Assembly: GCA_017431515.1 (NCBI GenBank)
Contig: JAFRKV010000030.1
Location: 21,431 to 85,430 of the forward strand
Reading direction: 5' to 3'
Source of the DNA: Lachnospiraceae bacterium
Lineage (GTDB): Bacteria > Bacillota > Clostridia > Lachnospirales > Lachnospiraceae
Length of the DNA stretch: 64,000 nucleotides
In this document: positions 44,196 through 53,014 of the stretch, in pieces
Layout of the letters: every line of letters starts with the position of its first letter
Numbering within the stretch: the stretch's first letter is position 1
Translations under genes and position numbers: made by a program
Notes under the pieces: generated by a model
Databases searched by the model: none
What the model saw: only the letters and a program-made list of their open reading frames with translations
Told to the model about the DNA's origin: nothing

Positions 44196-46048
44196 GAACA
44201 CTGGCATTGGGAGACGAGATCCTGCTCTCGGTGGAAAAGCCGGCGCGGTATCTCGGCAACGAACTGAATAGCTGTCACAAACAACCGGATACCGCTGATA
44301 TCCGGTTTGTTATGTGTTTCCCGGATGTGTACGAGATCGGCATGAGCCATCTCGGGATGCAGATCCTGTACGAAATGTTTAACCGCAGGGAGGACGTTGT
44401 CTGCGAACGGTTGTTTTCGCCCTGGCCGGATCTGCATCAGATCCTGAAGGAAAAGGAGATTCCGCTGTTTTCCCTGGAATCCCAGCAGCCGGTGAAGGAT
44501 GCCGATTTTCTGGGGATCACCATCCAGTATGAGATGTGTTATACCAACATTCTTCAAATCCTGGATCTGTCCGGGATTCCGTTTTTTGCAAAGGACAGGA
44601 CCGAAGCGGATCCCATCGTGATCGGCGGGGGCCCTTGCGTGTACAACCCGGAACCCTTGGCGGACTTTTTTGACTGCTTTTATATCGGGGAAGGGGAAGT
44701 GCGCTATGATGAACTGCTGGATCTTTACGGGAAAATGAAAAAAGCCCGGACCGGGCGAAAGGCCTTTCTGCTGGAAGCCGCCAAAATCCCCGGGATTTAC
44801 GTGCCGTCACTGTATGAGGTGACCTACCATGAGGACGGGACGATTGCATCTTTTACACCGGAATCACCGGAAATCCCGGAGAAGATCGAGAAGCAGCTGG
44901 TATTGGATTTTGACCAAGCGCCCTATCCGGCGAAGCCGCTGGTGCCGTTTCTGCAGCCCACCCAGGACCGTGTGGTGCTGGAGGTGCAGCGGGGATGTAT
45001 TCGGGGCTGCCGGTTTTGCCAGGCCGGGATGATCTATCGTCCTACCAGGGAAAAACGTCTGGAGACCCTGTCAGCATGCGCGGATCAGATGCTGAAAAAT
45101 TCCGGGCATGACGAGATTTCCTTAAGTTCCTTATCCACCAGTGATTATACAAAGCTTCCGGAACTGTTGTCGTTCCTCATGGAGCATAAGGAAAAGGGCG
45201 TCAACATATCGCTGCCGTCCCTTCGGATCGATGCGTTTTCACTGGATGTGATGAGCAAGGTGCAGGACGTGAAAAAGAGCAGCCTGACCTTTGCGCCGGA
45301 GGCCGGCTCCCAGCGTATGCGCAACGTGATCAATAAAGGGCTTACGGAGGAAGAGATCCTCCATGGCGCCTCCCTTGCCTTCGCGGGCGGGTGGAACAAG
45401 GTCAAACTCTATTTCATGCTGGGGCTGCCGACGGAGACGAAAGAGGACATTGCCGCGATTCCGGAACTGGCGGAAAAGATCGCGGAGTGCTATTATGAGA
45501 TTCCGAAAGAGGAACGCAACGGGAAATGCCAGATCACCATCAGCACCAGCTTTTTCGTGCCGAAGCCCTTTACGCCCTTTCAATGGGCCTCCATGCTTCC
45601 GGCAGAGGAATACTTAAACCGGGCGGGGATTTTGAAGGACACCTTAAAGCAGCAGCTCAACCAGAAGAGCATCCGCTATATTTATCATGAGGCGAAGGAA
45701 ACCGTGCTGGAGGGCGTGCTGGCGAGAGGAGACCGCCGGCTGTCCGCGGCGTTGCTTGCCGTCTACCGGAAAGGGGCGTGTTTTGATTCCTGGACGGAGT
45801 GGTTTCGACCGGATCTTTGGGACGAAGCCTTTGCCGAGACCGGCATTGACCCGGCCTTTTATATCGAGCGGACGCGGAGCACAGAGGAGATTCTGCCCTG
45901 GGATTTCATTGACTGCGGCGTGACGAGAGCGTTTCTTGTCCGGGAATGGGAACAGGCCAGAAAAGAAGCCGTAACGCCCAACTGCAGAAAACAGTGCAGC
46001 GGCTGCGGCGCAAAACGCTATGGCGGAGGTGTCTGCCATGAAGCTTAG
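44192..46048 (+). CDS. B12-binding-like radical SAM protein (TIGR03960 type)
   Basis: 618 residues. The N-terminal half resembles a cobalamin-binding or Rossmann region ([18 protein letters not shown]), and the radical SAM core has [11 protein letters not shown], that is CxxxCxxC for the iron-sulfur cluster, followed by [10 protein letters not shown]. The C-terminus ends in a Cys-rich [18 protein letters not shown]. The family is uncharacterised and regularly encoded with the DUF2344 protein that follows here, suggesting a two-protein system, possibly for RNA or ribosome modification. ATG 44192 overlaps hisIE by four bases. Confidence 0.88.
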   Translation: MRTLALGDEILLSVEKPARYLGNELNSCHKQPDTADIRFVMCFPDVYEIGMSHLGMQILYEMFNRREDVVCERLFSPWPDLHQILKEKEIPLFSLESQQPVKDADFLGITIQYEMCYTNILQILDLSGIPFFAKDRTEADPIVIGGGPCVYNPEPLADFFDCFYIGEGEVRYDELLDLYGKMKKARTGRKAFLLEAAKIPGIYVPSLYEVTYHEDGTIASFTPESPEIPEKIEKQLVLDFDQAPYPAKPLVPFLQPTQDRVVLEVQRGCIRGCRFCQAGMIYRPTREKRLETLSACADQMLKNSGHDEISLSSLSTSDYTKLPELLSFLMEHKEKGVNISLPSLRIDAFSLDVMSKVQDVKKSSLTFAPEAGSQRMRNVINKGLTEEEILHGASLAFAGGWNKVKLYFMLGLPTETKEDIAAIPELAEKIAECYYEIPKEERNGKCQITISTSFFVPKPFTPFQWASMLPAEEYLNRAGILKDTLKQQLNQKSIRYIYHEAKETVLEGVLARGDRRLSAALLAVYRKGACFDSWTEWFRPDLWDEAFAETGIDPAFYIERTRSTEEILPWDFIDCGVTRAFLVREWEQARKEAVTPNCRKQCSGCGAKRYGGGVCHEA

Positions 46049-46730
46049 GATCCGTTTTCAAAAAACAGACAGCATGAAATTCATCGGGCATCTGGATACG
46101 ATGCGGTTTTTTCAGAAGCTGATGCGCCTTGCCGAAATCGATGTCCGCTATTCGGAGGGGTTCAGTCCTCATCCGATCATGTCCTTCGCCCTGCCGCTGG
46201 GGGTCGGGGTGGAGAGCACGGGGGAATATCTTGACCTGGAGGTCCATTCCACCGATGCCAGCGAAGCCTCACTGCAGCGGATCAACACATGCATGCCGGA
46301 GGGGCTTTTGGCGCTCTCATATAAACAGTTGCCGGACAATGCCAAAAATGCCATGGCGTTGGTGGCGGCCGCGGATTATCTGATCTTTCCAAAGCAGGGG
46401 GAAATGCAAAACCTTGCGGAAAAAATACAAACCGTTTTTACGGACGCGCCCGCGTTTTTGATCCGGAAAAAAACGAAGAAGAGCGAGCGGGAGCTGGACC
46501 TGAAACAGTATGTATATGCGTTTTCCAGCACAGAAGAGGGACTGTTCTGCAGACTCTCCGCGGGAAGTGAGACCAATATCAAGCCGGAGCTTTTGCTGGA
46601 TGCTTTTTTTGAACGCGCCGGCCTGACCTTTACAAAAACGGACTGGCAGATCCGGCGTCTGGACCTTTACGGAAAAAACGAGGCGGGAGAGCTGCAGTCC
46701 CTGGATGCGTATGGAGAAACGATATGGTAA
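46038..46730 (+). CDS. DUF2344 protein (TIGR03936 family)
   Basis: 230 residues. The start [31 protein letters not shown] with the GHLD motif, followed by SEGFSPHPIMSFALPLGVG, is typical of the family. The function is unknown; it accompanies the preceding radical SAM protein and in some bacteria is fused to it. ATG 46038 is chosen because GGAGG lies ten bases upstream; the gene overlaps the radical SAM gene by 11 bases and the ABC gene by 7. Confidence 0.88.
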   Translation: MKLRIRFQKTDSMKFIGHLDTMRFFQKLMRLAEIDVRYSEGFSPHPIMSFALPLGVGVESTGEYLDLEVHSTDASEASLQRINTCMPEGLLALSYKQLPDNAKNAMALVAAADYLIFPKQGEMQNLAEKIQTVFTDAPAFLIRKKTKKSERELDLKQYVYAFSSTEEGLFCRLSAGSETNIKPELLLDAFFERAGLTFTKTDWQIRRLDLYGKNEAGELQSLDAYGETIW

Positions 46731-48469
46731 AGACACTCAGCCACTACATCGGAGAATATAAGACACCGTCCATTCTGACGCCGATCATGATGATCGGGGA
46801 GGTGGTCATGGAAATGATCATTCCGCTTTTGATGGCAAGGATCATTGATGTGGGACTGGCCAATCAGGATCTGCCCTACATCATCCGGGTGGGGCTGATG
46901 ATGCTCGTCGTGGCGCTGTTCGGCCTGACCTTCGGCCTCGTTGCCGCCAGGCTTGCGGCCAAAGCGTCTGCGGGCTTTGCGAAAAATCTGCGGCAGGGCA
47001 TGTTTGACCGGATCCAGACCTTTTCCTTTGCGAATATCGACCGGTTCAGCACGGCCGGATTGGTTACCCGTCTGACCACGGATATTTCCAATGTTCAGAA
47101 CGCCTTCCAGATGCTGCTTCGGATGTGCTTTCGCGCGCCGGTGTCGCTGATCGCGGCTTTGATGATGGCATTCATCATCAACCCGCATCTGGCCTCCATC
47201 TTCTTGATCACGATGTTGATTCTGGCGGGGATCATCGTTTTGCTGCTGGTACTGGCACTGCGGTATTTCAAGCAGGCTTTTCCGAAATATGATGCCCTGA
47301 ATGAGAGCGTGCAGGAAAATGTCAACGGCATCCGCGTGGTGAAGGCATTTGTCCGGGAATCCCATGAGGACAAAAAGTTCCGGAAAGCCAGCGAAGGAAT
47401 TTACAGGATCTTTATCAAGGCGGAAGGCGTGGTGGCATGGAACGCACCCCTGATGACGGGCACGATCTTTGTGAGCCTGATGCTCCTCTCCTGGATCGGG
47501 GCGAAGCTGGTGGTGAGTCCCGGCAGCGGCCTGGAAACGGGCGAGCTGTTCAGTCTCTTCACCTATTGCCTGACGATCCTCATGAATCTCATGATGCTCT
47601 CCATGATCTTTGTCATGATTACCATGGCGGAGCCCAGCGCGCGCCGGATCACGGAAGTCCTGACGGAAGAGACCACGATCTCAAACCCTGCGGACCCTGT
47701 CTTTACCGTCAACGACGGGAGCATCGAGTTTTCCCATGTGACCTTCCGTTATGACAAGCATGCGGAGGAGCCTGTGCTTTCCGACATTTCGCTGTCCATC
47801 CGATCCGGGGAAACCATCGGAATCATCGGCGGCACCGGCAGCAGCAAGACCTCTCTCGTGAATCTCATCAGCCGGCTTTACGATGTCAGTGAAGGTGCTG
47901 TGAAGGTGGGCGGGAGAGATGTGAGGGACTATGACCTGGAGACCCTCCGGAGAGAGGTGGCCGTGGTTCTCCAAAAGAATGTGCTGTTTTCCGGCACGAT
48001 CTATGAAAACCTGCGGTGGGGAAACGAAAATGCCACCGACGAGGAGTGCCGGGAGGCTGCTAGGCTGGCCTGCGCGGATGAATTTATTGAGAATTTTCCG
48101 AAAAAATACGAGACCGTCATCGAGCGGGGCGGCACCAATGTTTCCGGCGGCCAGAAGCAGCGGCTCTGCATCGCAAGAGCCCTGCTGAAGCATCCGAAGG
48201 TGTTGATCCTGGACGACAGCACCAGCGCCGTGGATACCGCCACCGACGCAAAGATCACGAAGGCCTTCGCGGAATCGATTCCGGACACCACGAAGCTGAT
48301 CATTGCCCAACGCATCAGCTCCGTGCAGCATGCGGACCGGATCCTGGTTCTCGACCACGGGCATATCTCCGGCATCGGCACCCACGCAGAACTGCTGGAA
48401 ACCAACGCGATCTATCGCGAGGTCTACGAGTCTCAGACGGGTGGGAGTAAGGATTTTGATGCGCTATAG
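46724..48469 (+). CDS. ABC exporter half-transporter with non-canonical catalytic residue
   Basis: 581 residues: six membrane helices (about 15-300) and an ATPase domain with Walker A GGTGSSKTS, signature NVSGGQKQR and Walker B LILDDSTS. The residue after the Walker B Asp is Asp where a canonical ATPase has Glu, which in heterodimeric exporters marks the subunit contributing the degenerate ATP site. The partner with a proper Glu is the gene at 49407. There is no C39 peptidase domain. Substrate unknown. It overlaps the DUF2344 gene, so it belongs to that operon by transcription. Confidence 0.92.
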   Translation: MVKTLSHYIGEYKTPSILTPIMMIGEVVMEMIIPLLMARIIDVGLANQDLPYIIRVGLMMLVVALFGLTFGLVAARLAAKASAGFAKNLRQGMFDRIQTFSFANIDRFSTAGLVTRLTTDISNVQNAFQMLLRMCFRAPVSLIAALMMAFIINPHLASIFLITMLILAGIIVLLLVLALRYFKQAFPKYDALNESVQENVNGIRVVKAFVRESHEDKKFRKASEGIYRIFIKAEGVVAWNAPLMTGTIFVSLMLLSWIGAKLVVSPGSGLETGELFSLFTYCLTILMNLMMLSMIFVMITMAEPSARRITEVLTEETTISNPADPVFTVNDGSIEFSHVTFRYDKHAEEPVLSDISLSIRSGETIGIIGGTGSSKTSLVNLISRLYDVSEGAVKVGGRDVRDYDLETLRREVAVVLQKNVLFSGTIYENLRWGNENATDEECREAARLACADEFIENFPKKYETVIERGGTNVSGGQKQRLCIARALLKHPKVLILDDSTSAVDTATDAKITKAFAESIPDTTKLIIAQRISSVQHADRILVLDHGHISGIGTHAELLETNAIYREVYESQTGGSKDFDAL

Positions 48470-48474
48470 AAGAG

Positions 48475-49116
48475 TCATTTCACGCCCTCTATCGCGATCC
48501 AGAATTCGCCGTCCTGCGTGTGAACGGTTGTTTTTGAAAAGCCGGCTGATTCAAACAGCGTTTCAAACTCCCGGATGCCGGGGACGTTCATCTGATATTT
48601 CCGGATATTATCCCGCACATGTTCCGTCAGATCCGGCCGCTCATAAATCTCGGATACGAGAAGAAATACGCCGCCTTCCTTTAATACCCGCCGTACTTCA
48701 GAGAGCGCTTTTGCCGGTTCCGGCCAGAAGTAAAAGCTTTCAACGGTCAGCGCCTTGTCAAAAGCACAGTCCTCATAAGGGAGAGATAGTACTGTCCCTT
48801 CTTTGATCTCGATTTTCCCGGACGCCACTTCCTTTGCGTTTGTCTCTTTTGACAGGGCTATGGATACATCAGAATAATCCACGCCGAAAAGACGACCATC
48901 AGGAATCCGCTTTGAAAGACGCTTCAAGGTCATGCCGCCGCCGCATCCGATGTCGAGGATCTGATCCTCTTTTTTGTAAGTAAGGAGATCCAGTGCCCAG
49001 ATTGTCAGCGGGGTGTGCTCCTCGTTCATGTATCGCAGCATTTTTTCTCCTGCTTCTCCCTCCGGTTTTGCAGGATTACCGGCATCTGTCACAGTCGGGT
49101 TCGGTTTCAGACTCAC
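48475..49116 (-). CDS. SAM-dependent class I methyltransferase
   Basis: 213 residues. The SAM motif is ILDIGCGGGMTLKRL, followed by GRLFGVDYS, the acidic second strand, and EGTVLSLPYEDCAFD, the usual small-molecule (UbiE/UbiG-like) arrangement. The target is unknown. GTG 49116 is chosen for the excellent AGGAGG eight bases upstream. The gene lies antisense between the two exporter halves and converges on the first, five bases apart, with no evident terminator. Confidence 0.87.
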   Translation of the reverse strand: MSLKPNPTVTDAGNPAKPEGEAGEKMLRYMNEEHTPLTIWALDLLTYKKEDQILDIGCGGGMTLKRLSKRIPDGRLFGVDYSDVSIALSKETNAKEVASGKIEIKEGTVLSLPYEDCAFDKALTVESFYFWPEPAKALSEVRRVLKEGGVFLLVSEIYERPDLTEHVRDNIRKYQMNVPGIREFETLFESAGFSKTTVHTQDGEFWIAIEGVK

Positions 49117-49406
49117 TGTTCGTTTCCTCCTAACTCTTTCTTGTCGTATAAGCCACCTGATTATCATAGCACATTTTTTCAAAACCATCATGGAGCTGTC
49201 GTTTTTATTGAAAGGTCGTGACACGAATGGCTTTGATCATATATGATAGCGGTTATCAAGAAAAAGTGGGTTTCAGGATAAGTAATGGTAGATATCAAGG
49301 ACGCTTTTGATATATAATCTCAGATAGGCATGAAAGAGGTTTGACATGATAAGAATAAGACGAAGAGACGCTTCGGCGTCATTGGTCATATAAAAGAGGT
49401 CACACC
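49117..49406. promoter_or_regulatory. Divergent intergenic region between methyltransferase and second ABC gene
   Basis: A 290-base gene-free stretch. TATAAT at 49313-49318 lacks a good -35 box (TAGATA at 18 bases). GACGC-TTCG-GCGTC (49367-49380) forms a small UUCG-loop hairpin in the leader of the exporter gene. The rest is AT-rich compared with neighbours; nothing else is recognised. Confidence 0.4.
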
Positions 49407-51335
49407 ATGGCAGAAGAAAAAGCAAAAGAAATCAAAATGGGACGGGGATCCATGCGGGGACCAGCGCCAAAATTAGATCACCCTATGAAGACGCTGGGGC
49501 GCCTTCTTTCCTATGTTTTTAGGAAATACGGCATCGCGCTGATTGTCGTCGTGATCTGCATTTTTATCTCGGTGTTTGCGATGCTGCAGGCGCAGCTTTT
49601 CATGCGTACCCTGATCGATGATTACATTACGCCCCTGATCGGACAGCCGGATCCCGATTTCGGATCACTGGCGGGAGCGATGAAGCAGCTGATGGTAATC
49701 CTGGTTGCAGGCGTCCTTGCGACCTTTGTGCAGAGTCGTACCATGATCTATGTGACGCAGGGCACCATGCGGGGCTTGCGCAACGACCTGTTTTCCCATA
49801 TGGAAACCCTGCCGATCCGGTATTTTGACACCCATTCCCACGGCGATATCATGTCCATCTACACGAATGATATCGATACGATCCGCCAGATGATCAGCCA
49901 GAGCCTGCCGACCACGATCAATAGCCTAATCACGCTTGTCGGCGTTCTGATCAGCATGATCATGCTGAGTCCGGTCATGACCTTGGTTTCCATCGGGATG
50001 ATCATTGTGATCCTTTTTGTGACCAAGCAGGTGGCAGGGAAAAGCTCGAAGTATTTCGTGGCGCAGCAGCAGGATCTTGGAGCGCTGAACGGCTACATCG
50101 AAGAGATGATGGATGGACAGAAGGTCATCAAGGTCTTCAGCCATGAGGAGCAGGCGAAGAAAGAATTTCAGGAGCGGAATGAAAAGCTCTTTGCCAGTGC
50201 GTATCAGGCGAATCAATTCGGTAATATGATCGGCCCCATCAATGCGCAGCTGGGGAATGTCAGTTTCGTCGTTTGCGCAATGGCAGGCGCGGTTGTCGCG
50301 CTTTCCGGCATCGGCGGTTTCACCGTCGGCGCGCTCGCAAGCTTTTTGACCTTAAACCGCAGCTTTATGATGCCAATCAATCAGATCAGTATGCAGATCA
50401 ATGCGATCGCGATGGCGCTCGCAGGAAGCGATCGGATCTTTAAGCTTCTCGATGAGACGCCGGAAGTCGATCAGGGATACGTCATGCTGGTCAATGCCAA
50501 AAAGGACGGCACACAGCTGATCGAGACAACAGAACGCCATACAGGTCTCTGGGCATGGAAGCATACCCATCAGGCCACCGGAGAGACGGACTATGTGCCG
50601 CTGCAGGGAGAGGTTGTTTTTGACGACGTGGATTTCGGCTATGACCCGGAAAAGATCGTGCTGCATCATGTGACTCTGCATGCGAATCCGGGACAGAAGA
50701 TTGCCTTTGTCGGTTCCACTGGCGCAGGGAAAACGACTATCATGAATCTCATCAATCGGTTCTATGACATCCAGGACGGCAAGATCCGTTACGACGGGAT
50801 CAATGTGAATAAGATCAAAAAAGCGGATCTGCGGCGGTCGCTCGGGATCGTGCTGCAGGAGACTAACCTTTTTACAGATACCGTGATGGAAAACATCCGT
50901 TTCGGAAATCTCGATGCGACAGATGAAGAAGTCATCGAGGCTGCGAAATTAGCCAACGCGGATTCCTTTATCAGACAGCTCCCGGACGGCTATCAGACCG
51001 TCCTGACCGGGAACGGCGCCAATCTTTCCCAGGGACAGCGGCAGCTCCTTGCTATTGCGCGCGCAGCGGTTGCAGATCCGCCGGTACTGATCCTCGACGA
51101 AGCGACCAGCTCCATTGATACCCGTACCGAAAAGCAGGTGCAGGAAGGCATGGATCAACTGATGAAAGGACGCACGACCTTTGTCATCGCCCATCGTCTT
51201 TCCACGGTCAAAAACAGCAACTGCATCATGGACCTGGAGAAGGGACAGATCATTGAACGGGGCACCCATGAGGAACTGCTGGAGCAGAAAGGGAAATACT
51301 ATCAGCTCTACACCGGAAATCAGATTTCTGCGTAG
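49407..51335 (+). CDS. ABC exporter half-transporter, catalytically complete partner
   Basis: 642 residues. A charged N-terminal tail of about 35 residues (KMGRGSMRGPAPK) precedes six membrane helices and the ATPase domain with Walker A GSTGAGKTT, signature LSQGQRQ and Walker B LILDEATSS with the catalytic Glu. An insertion of about 45 residues (NAKKDGTQLIETTERHTGLW...) lies before the ATPase domain. It fits the canonical subunit of a heterodimer with the gene at 46724, as in BmrCD-type exporters. No peptidase domain. Downstream is the leader-bearing ferredoxin. Confidence 0.92.
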   Translation: MAEEKAKEIKMGRGSMRGPAPKLDHPMKTLGRLLSYVFRKYGIALIVVVICIFISVFAMLQAQLFMRTLIDDYITPLIGQPDPDFGSLAGAMKQLMVILVAGVLATFVQSRTMIYVTQGTMRGLRNDLFSHMETLPIRYFDTHSHGDIMSIYTNDIDTIRQMISQSLPTTINSLITLVGVLISMIMLSPVMTLVSIGMIIVILFVTKQVAGKSSKYFVAQQQDLGALNGYIEEMMDGQKVIKVFSHEEQAKKEFQERNEKLFASAYQANQFGNMIGPINAQLGNVSFVVCAMAGAVVALSGIGGFTVGALASFLTLNRSFMMPINQISMQINAIAMALAGSDRIFKLLDETPEVDQGYVMLVNAKKDGTQLIETTERHTGLWAWKHTHQATGETDYVPLQGEVVFDDVDFGYDPEKIVLHHVTLHANPGQKIAFVGSTGAGKTTIMNLINRFYDIQDGKIRYDGINVNKIKKADLRRSLGIVLQETNLFTDTVMENIRFGNLDATDEEVIEAAKLANADSFIRQLPDGYQTVLTGNGANLSQGQRQLLAIARAAVADPPVLILDEATSSIDTRTEKQVQEGMDQLMKGRTTFVIAHRLSTVKNSNCIMDLEKGQIIERGTHEELLEQKGKYYQLYTGNQISA

Positions 51336-51461
51336 AATTTGTTTTTTTTACATTTTTATGCCACAGATCGGTTTTTGTCGTATAAAGAAGTAGAGCAGAT
51401 AAGGAGCAGTTCTGCTTTCAAAAAGTCGGCAGTTTGTTCCCACAAGGAAAGGAGAATCATC

Positions 51462-51719
51462 ATGAGTGAAGAAAAGAAAAATGCAATGGAACTGGATGAC
51501 CAGTCGTTAGAGAAGGTTGCGGGAGGCTTCGGCGATTATGACGACCTGCAGCCGTATGTTGATCAGGGTGCTTGTATCGGTTGCGGTGCTTGTGCAGACG
51601 CATGTCCGGTGGGCGCAATCCATGAGGCAGGCGTTTTATTCCAGATAGATCCCGGGGCATGCTGCTCCTGTTACGCTTGTGTCAATGTATGTTCTCCCGG
51701 TGCGATCCAGGTTCCATGA
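51462..51719 (+). CDS. Small two-cluster ferredoxin with a bacteriocin-type double-glycine leader
   Basis: 85 residues. Residues 1-22 read like a leader of ribosomal peptide natural products: acidic/amphipathic ELDDQSLEKV followed by A20-G21-G22. Residues 23-85 form a bacterial 2[4Fe-4S] ferredoxin core with CIGCGACADACP and CCSCYACVNVCS, each a CxxCxxCxxxC set. Strong AAAGGAG site at 51449. Encoded 126 bases after an ABC exporter and followed by a terminator. Either an exported, leader-processed iron-sulfur protein or an ordinary ferredoxin whose N-terminus resembles a leader; the first is an inference from motif and context. Confidence 0.8.
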   Translation: MSEEKKNAMELDDQSLEKVAGGFGDYDDLQPYVDQGACIGCGACADACPVGAIHEAGVLFQIDPGACCSCYACVNVCSPGAIQVP

Positions 51720-51764
51720 ATTCGGAAATAACGGACTGCATCAAGCAGAAGCAAGGATCTTTGC

Positions 51765-51797
51765 AAAAGTCCCTCAGATACATCGGGGGACTTTTTT
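51765..51797 (+). terminator. Terminator after the ferredoxin gene
   Basis: AAAAGTCCC (51765-51773) pairs with GGGACTTTT (51787-51795), the T-run reaching 51797; loop of 13 bases. Confidence 0.8.
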
Positions 51798-51826
51798 CAG
51801 GGGTACTTTTTGCATGAAGAAAATGC

Positions 51827-51855
51827 TTGACAGACGAGGGAAAAAGTCTTATGAT
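51827..51855 (+). promoter_or_regulatory. Sigma-A promoter of the rplU operon
   Basis: Consensus TTGACA (51827-51832), 17-base spacer, TATGAT (51850-51855); the strongest-looking promoter in the window. Confidence 0.85.
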
Positions 51856-51861
51856 ATCTGA

Positions 51862-51939
51862 GTATGCCGCACAGTGAGGTAGAAGTCTGCCCATCAAGCA
51901 GCACCGAAACTGGCGAGTAATGATAATAGGAGGTGCCAT
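51862..51939 (+). promoter_or_regulatory. Candidate L21 leader RNA upstream of rplU
   Basis: About 78 bases between the promoter and rplU, in the place where Firmicutes carry the L21 leader. A hairpin GGTAG-AAGT-CTGCC (with one G-U pair) starts at about 51879, followed by a conserved-looking ACTGGCGAG and the strong AGGAGGTG site. Assignment rests on position and a partial resemblance; a covariance-model search would decide. Confidence 0.45.
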
Positions 51940-52251
51940 ATGTACGCAGTAATTGCAACCGGTGGAAAGCAGTACAAAGTATCGGAAGGCGATATCATTA
52001 CCATTGAGAAGCTTGGCGCAGCAGAAGGGGAGAATGTGACCTTTGATCAGGTTCTGGCCGTAAACAACAATTCCAAGCTCGTAGTCGGTACGCCCACCGT
52101 GGACGGTGTGACCGTTTCTGGCTCTGTTGTCGCAGAAGGCCGTAAGAAAAAGGTCATCGTCTACAAGTACAAGAGCAAGACCGGCTATCATAAGAAGAAC
52201 GGACATCGTCAGCCGTTCACCCGCGTCAAGATCGAAAAGATCAACGCGTAA
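51940..52251 (+). CDS. rplU: 50S ribosomal protein L21
   Basis: 103 residues, full length. Starts YAVIATGGKQYKV and ends KNGHRQPFTRVKIEKI, the conserved rRNA-contacting tail. First gene of a ribosome-assembly operon with prp and rpmA; the leader probably gives autogenous control. Confidence 0.97.
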   Translation: MYAVIATGGKQYKVSEGDIITIEKLGAAEGENVTFDQVLAVNNNSKLVVGTPTVDGVTVSGSVVAEGRKKKVIVYKYKSKTGYHKKNGHRQPFTRVKIEKINA

Positions 52252-52273
52252 GAAGATCTGTTAGGTACGTTCC

Positions 52274-52612
52274 ATGGTGCGCGTGACGATCCTGAAAGAT
52301 CAAAAAGGGCATTTCCGGGGATTTGAGATAACCGGGCATGCGGGCTATGCAGACAAAGGAGAAGACATTGTCTGCGCGGCAGTTTCGGTGTTGACCATCA
52401 ATACAGTCAATTCGCTGGAACAACTCACGGAAGAGACATTTGATTTGGATGCAGACGAAAAGAGCGGAAGGATTTCCGTTCATATTACGCATCAGCCCGG
52501 AGAGGGCGCAACGCTTTTGCTTTCCTCGTATGAGTTAGGAATACAGGGGATTGCAGAACACTATGGAACGCAGTATTTGAGTTTGGAAACGAAGGAGGTA
52601 GAAACATGCTGA
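52274..52612 (+). CDS. prp: Ribosomal-processing cysteine protease Prp
   Basis: 112 residues. Catalytic H22 ([14 protein letters not shown]) and C34 are exactly where they are in the Staphylococcus enzyme. Prp removes the N-terminal extension of L27 before assembly. Its substrate is the next gene, which starts seven bases before the prp stop and carries that extension. Confidence 0.95.
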   Translation: MVRVTILKDQKGHFRGFEITGHAGYADKGEDIVCAAVSVLTINTVNSLEQLTEETFDLDADEKSGRISVHITHQPGEGATLLLSSYELGIQGIAEHYGTQYLSLETKEVETC

Positions 52613-52890
52613 ATATGAACCTTCAGTTTTTCGCACATAAGAAGGGTGTCGGCTCGACCAAGAACGGTCGTGACTCCGAAGCAAAGCGCCTGGGTGCGAA
52701 GAGAGCGGACGGTCAGTTCGTCAAAGCAGGAAATATCCTTTATCGCCAGAGAGGAACGAAGATTCATCCGGGCGTCAACGTAGGACGCGGCGGTGATGAT
52801 ACGTTGTTTGCACTGGTGGATGGTGTTGTACGGTTTGAGCGTCTCGGACGTGACCGGAAACAGGCTTCCGTTTATCCGAAGGAAGGCTAA
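52606..52890 (+). CDS. rpmA: 50S ribosomal protein L27 with Prp-cleavable N-terminal extension
   Basis: 94 residues. The start [14 protein letters not shown] carries the Firmicute pre-sequence; Prp is known to cut after LNLQFF before A(S/H), and here the motif is MNLQFF-AH. The mature N-terminus reaches the peptidyl transferase centre. The gene overlaps prp and is followed by a terminator. Confidence 0.96.
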   Translation: MLNMNLQFFAHKKGVGSTKNGRDSEAKRLGAKRADGQFVKAGNILYRQRGTKIHPGVNVGRGGDDTLFALVDGVVRFERLGRDRKQASVYPKEG

Positions 52891-52920
52891 ATAACCGCAC
52901 CATGACTATGGTTTCACGGA

Positions 52921-52949
52921 AAGGCTGTCTTGCGGGACAGCCTTTTCTT
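52921..52949 (+). terminator. Terminator after rpmA
   Basis: AAGGCTGTC (52921-52929) pairs with GACAGCCTT (52936-52944), then TTCTT. The -35 box of the obgE promoter lies in its loop. Confidence 0.75.
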
Positions 52950-52958
52950 ATGTATAAT
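52930..52958 (+). promoter_or_regulatory. Promoter of obgE overlapping the rpmA terminator
   Basis: TTGCGG (52930-52935), 17 bases, TATAAT (52953-52958). The -35 box is in the terminator loop and its second stem arm lies in the spacer. Confidence 0.6.
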
Positions 52959-53014
52959 GATAGCAGTTGTAAACACGGTGTTTGCGACTAAATGAATAGG
53001 ATCTGAGATTTTTT

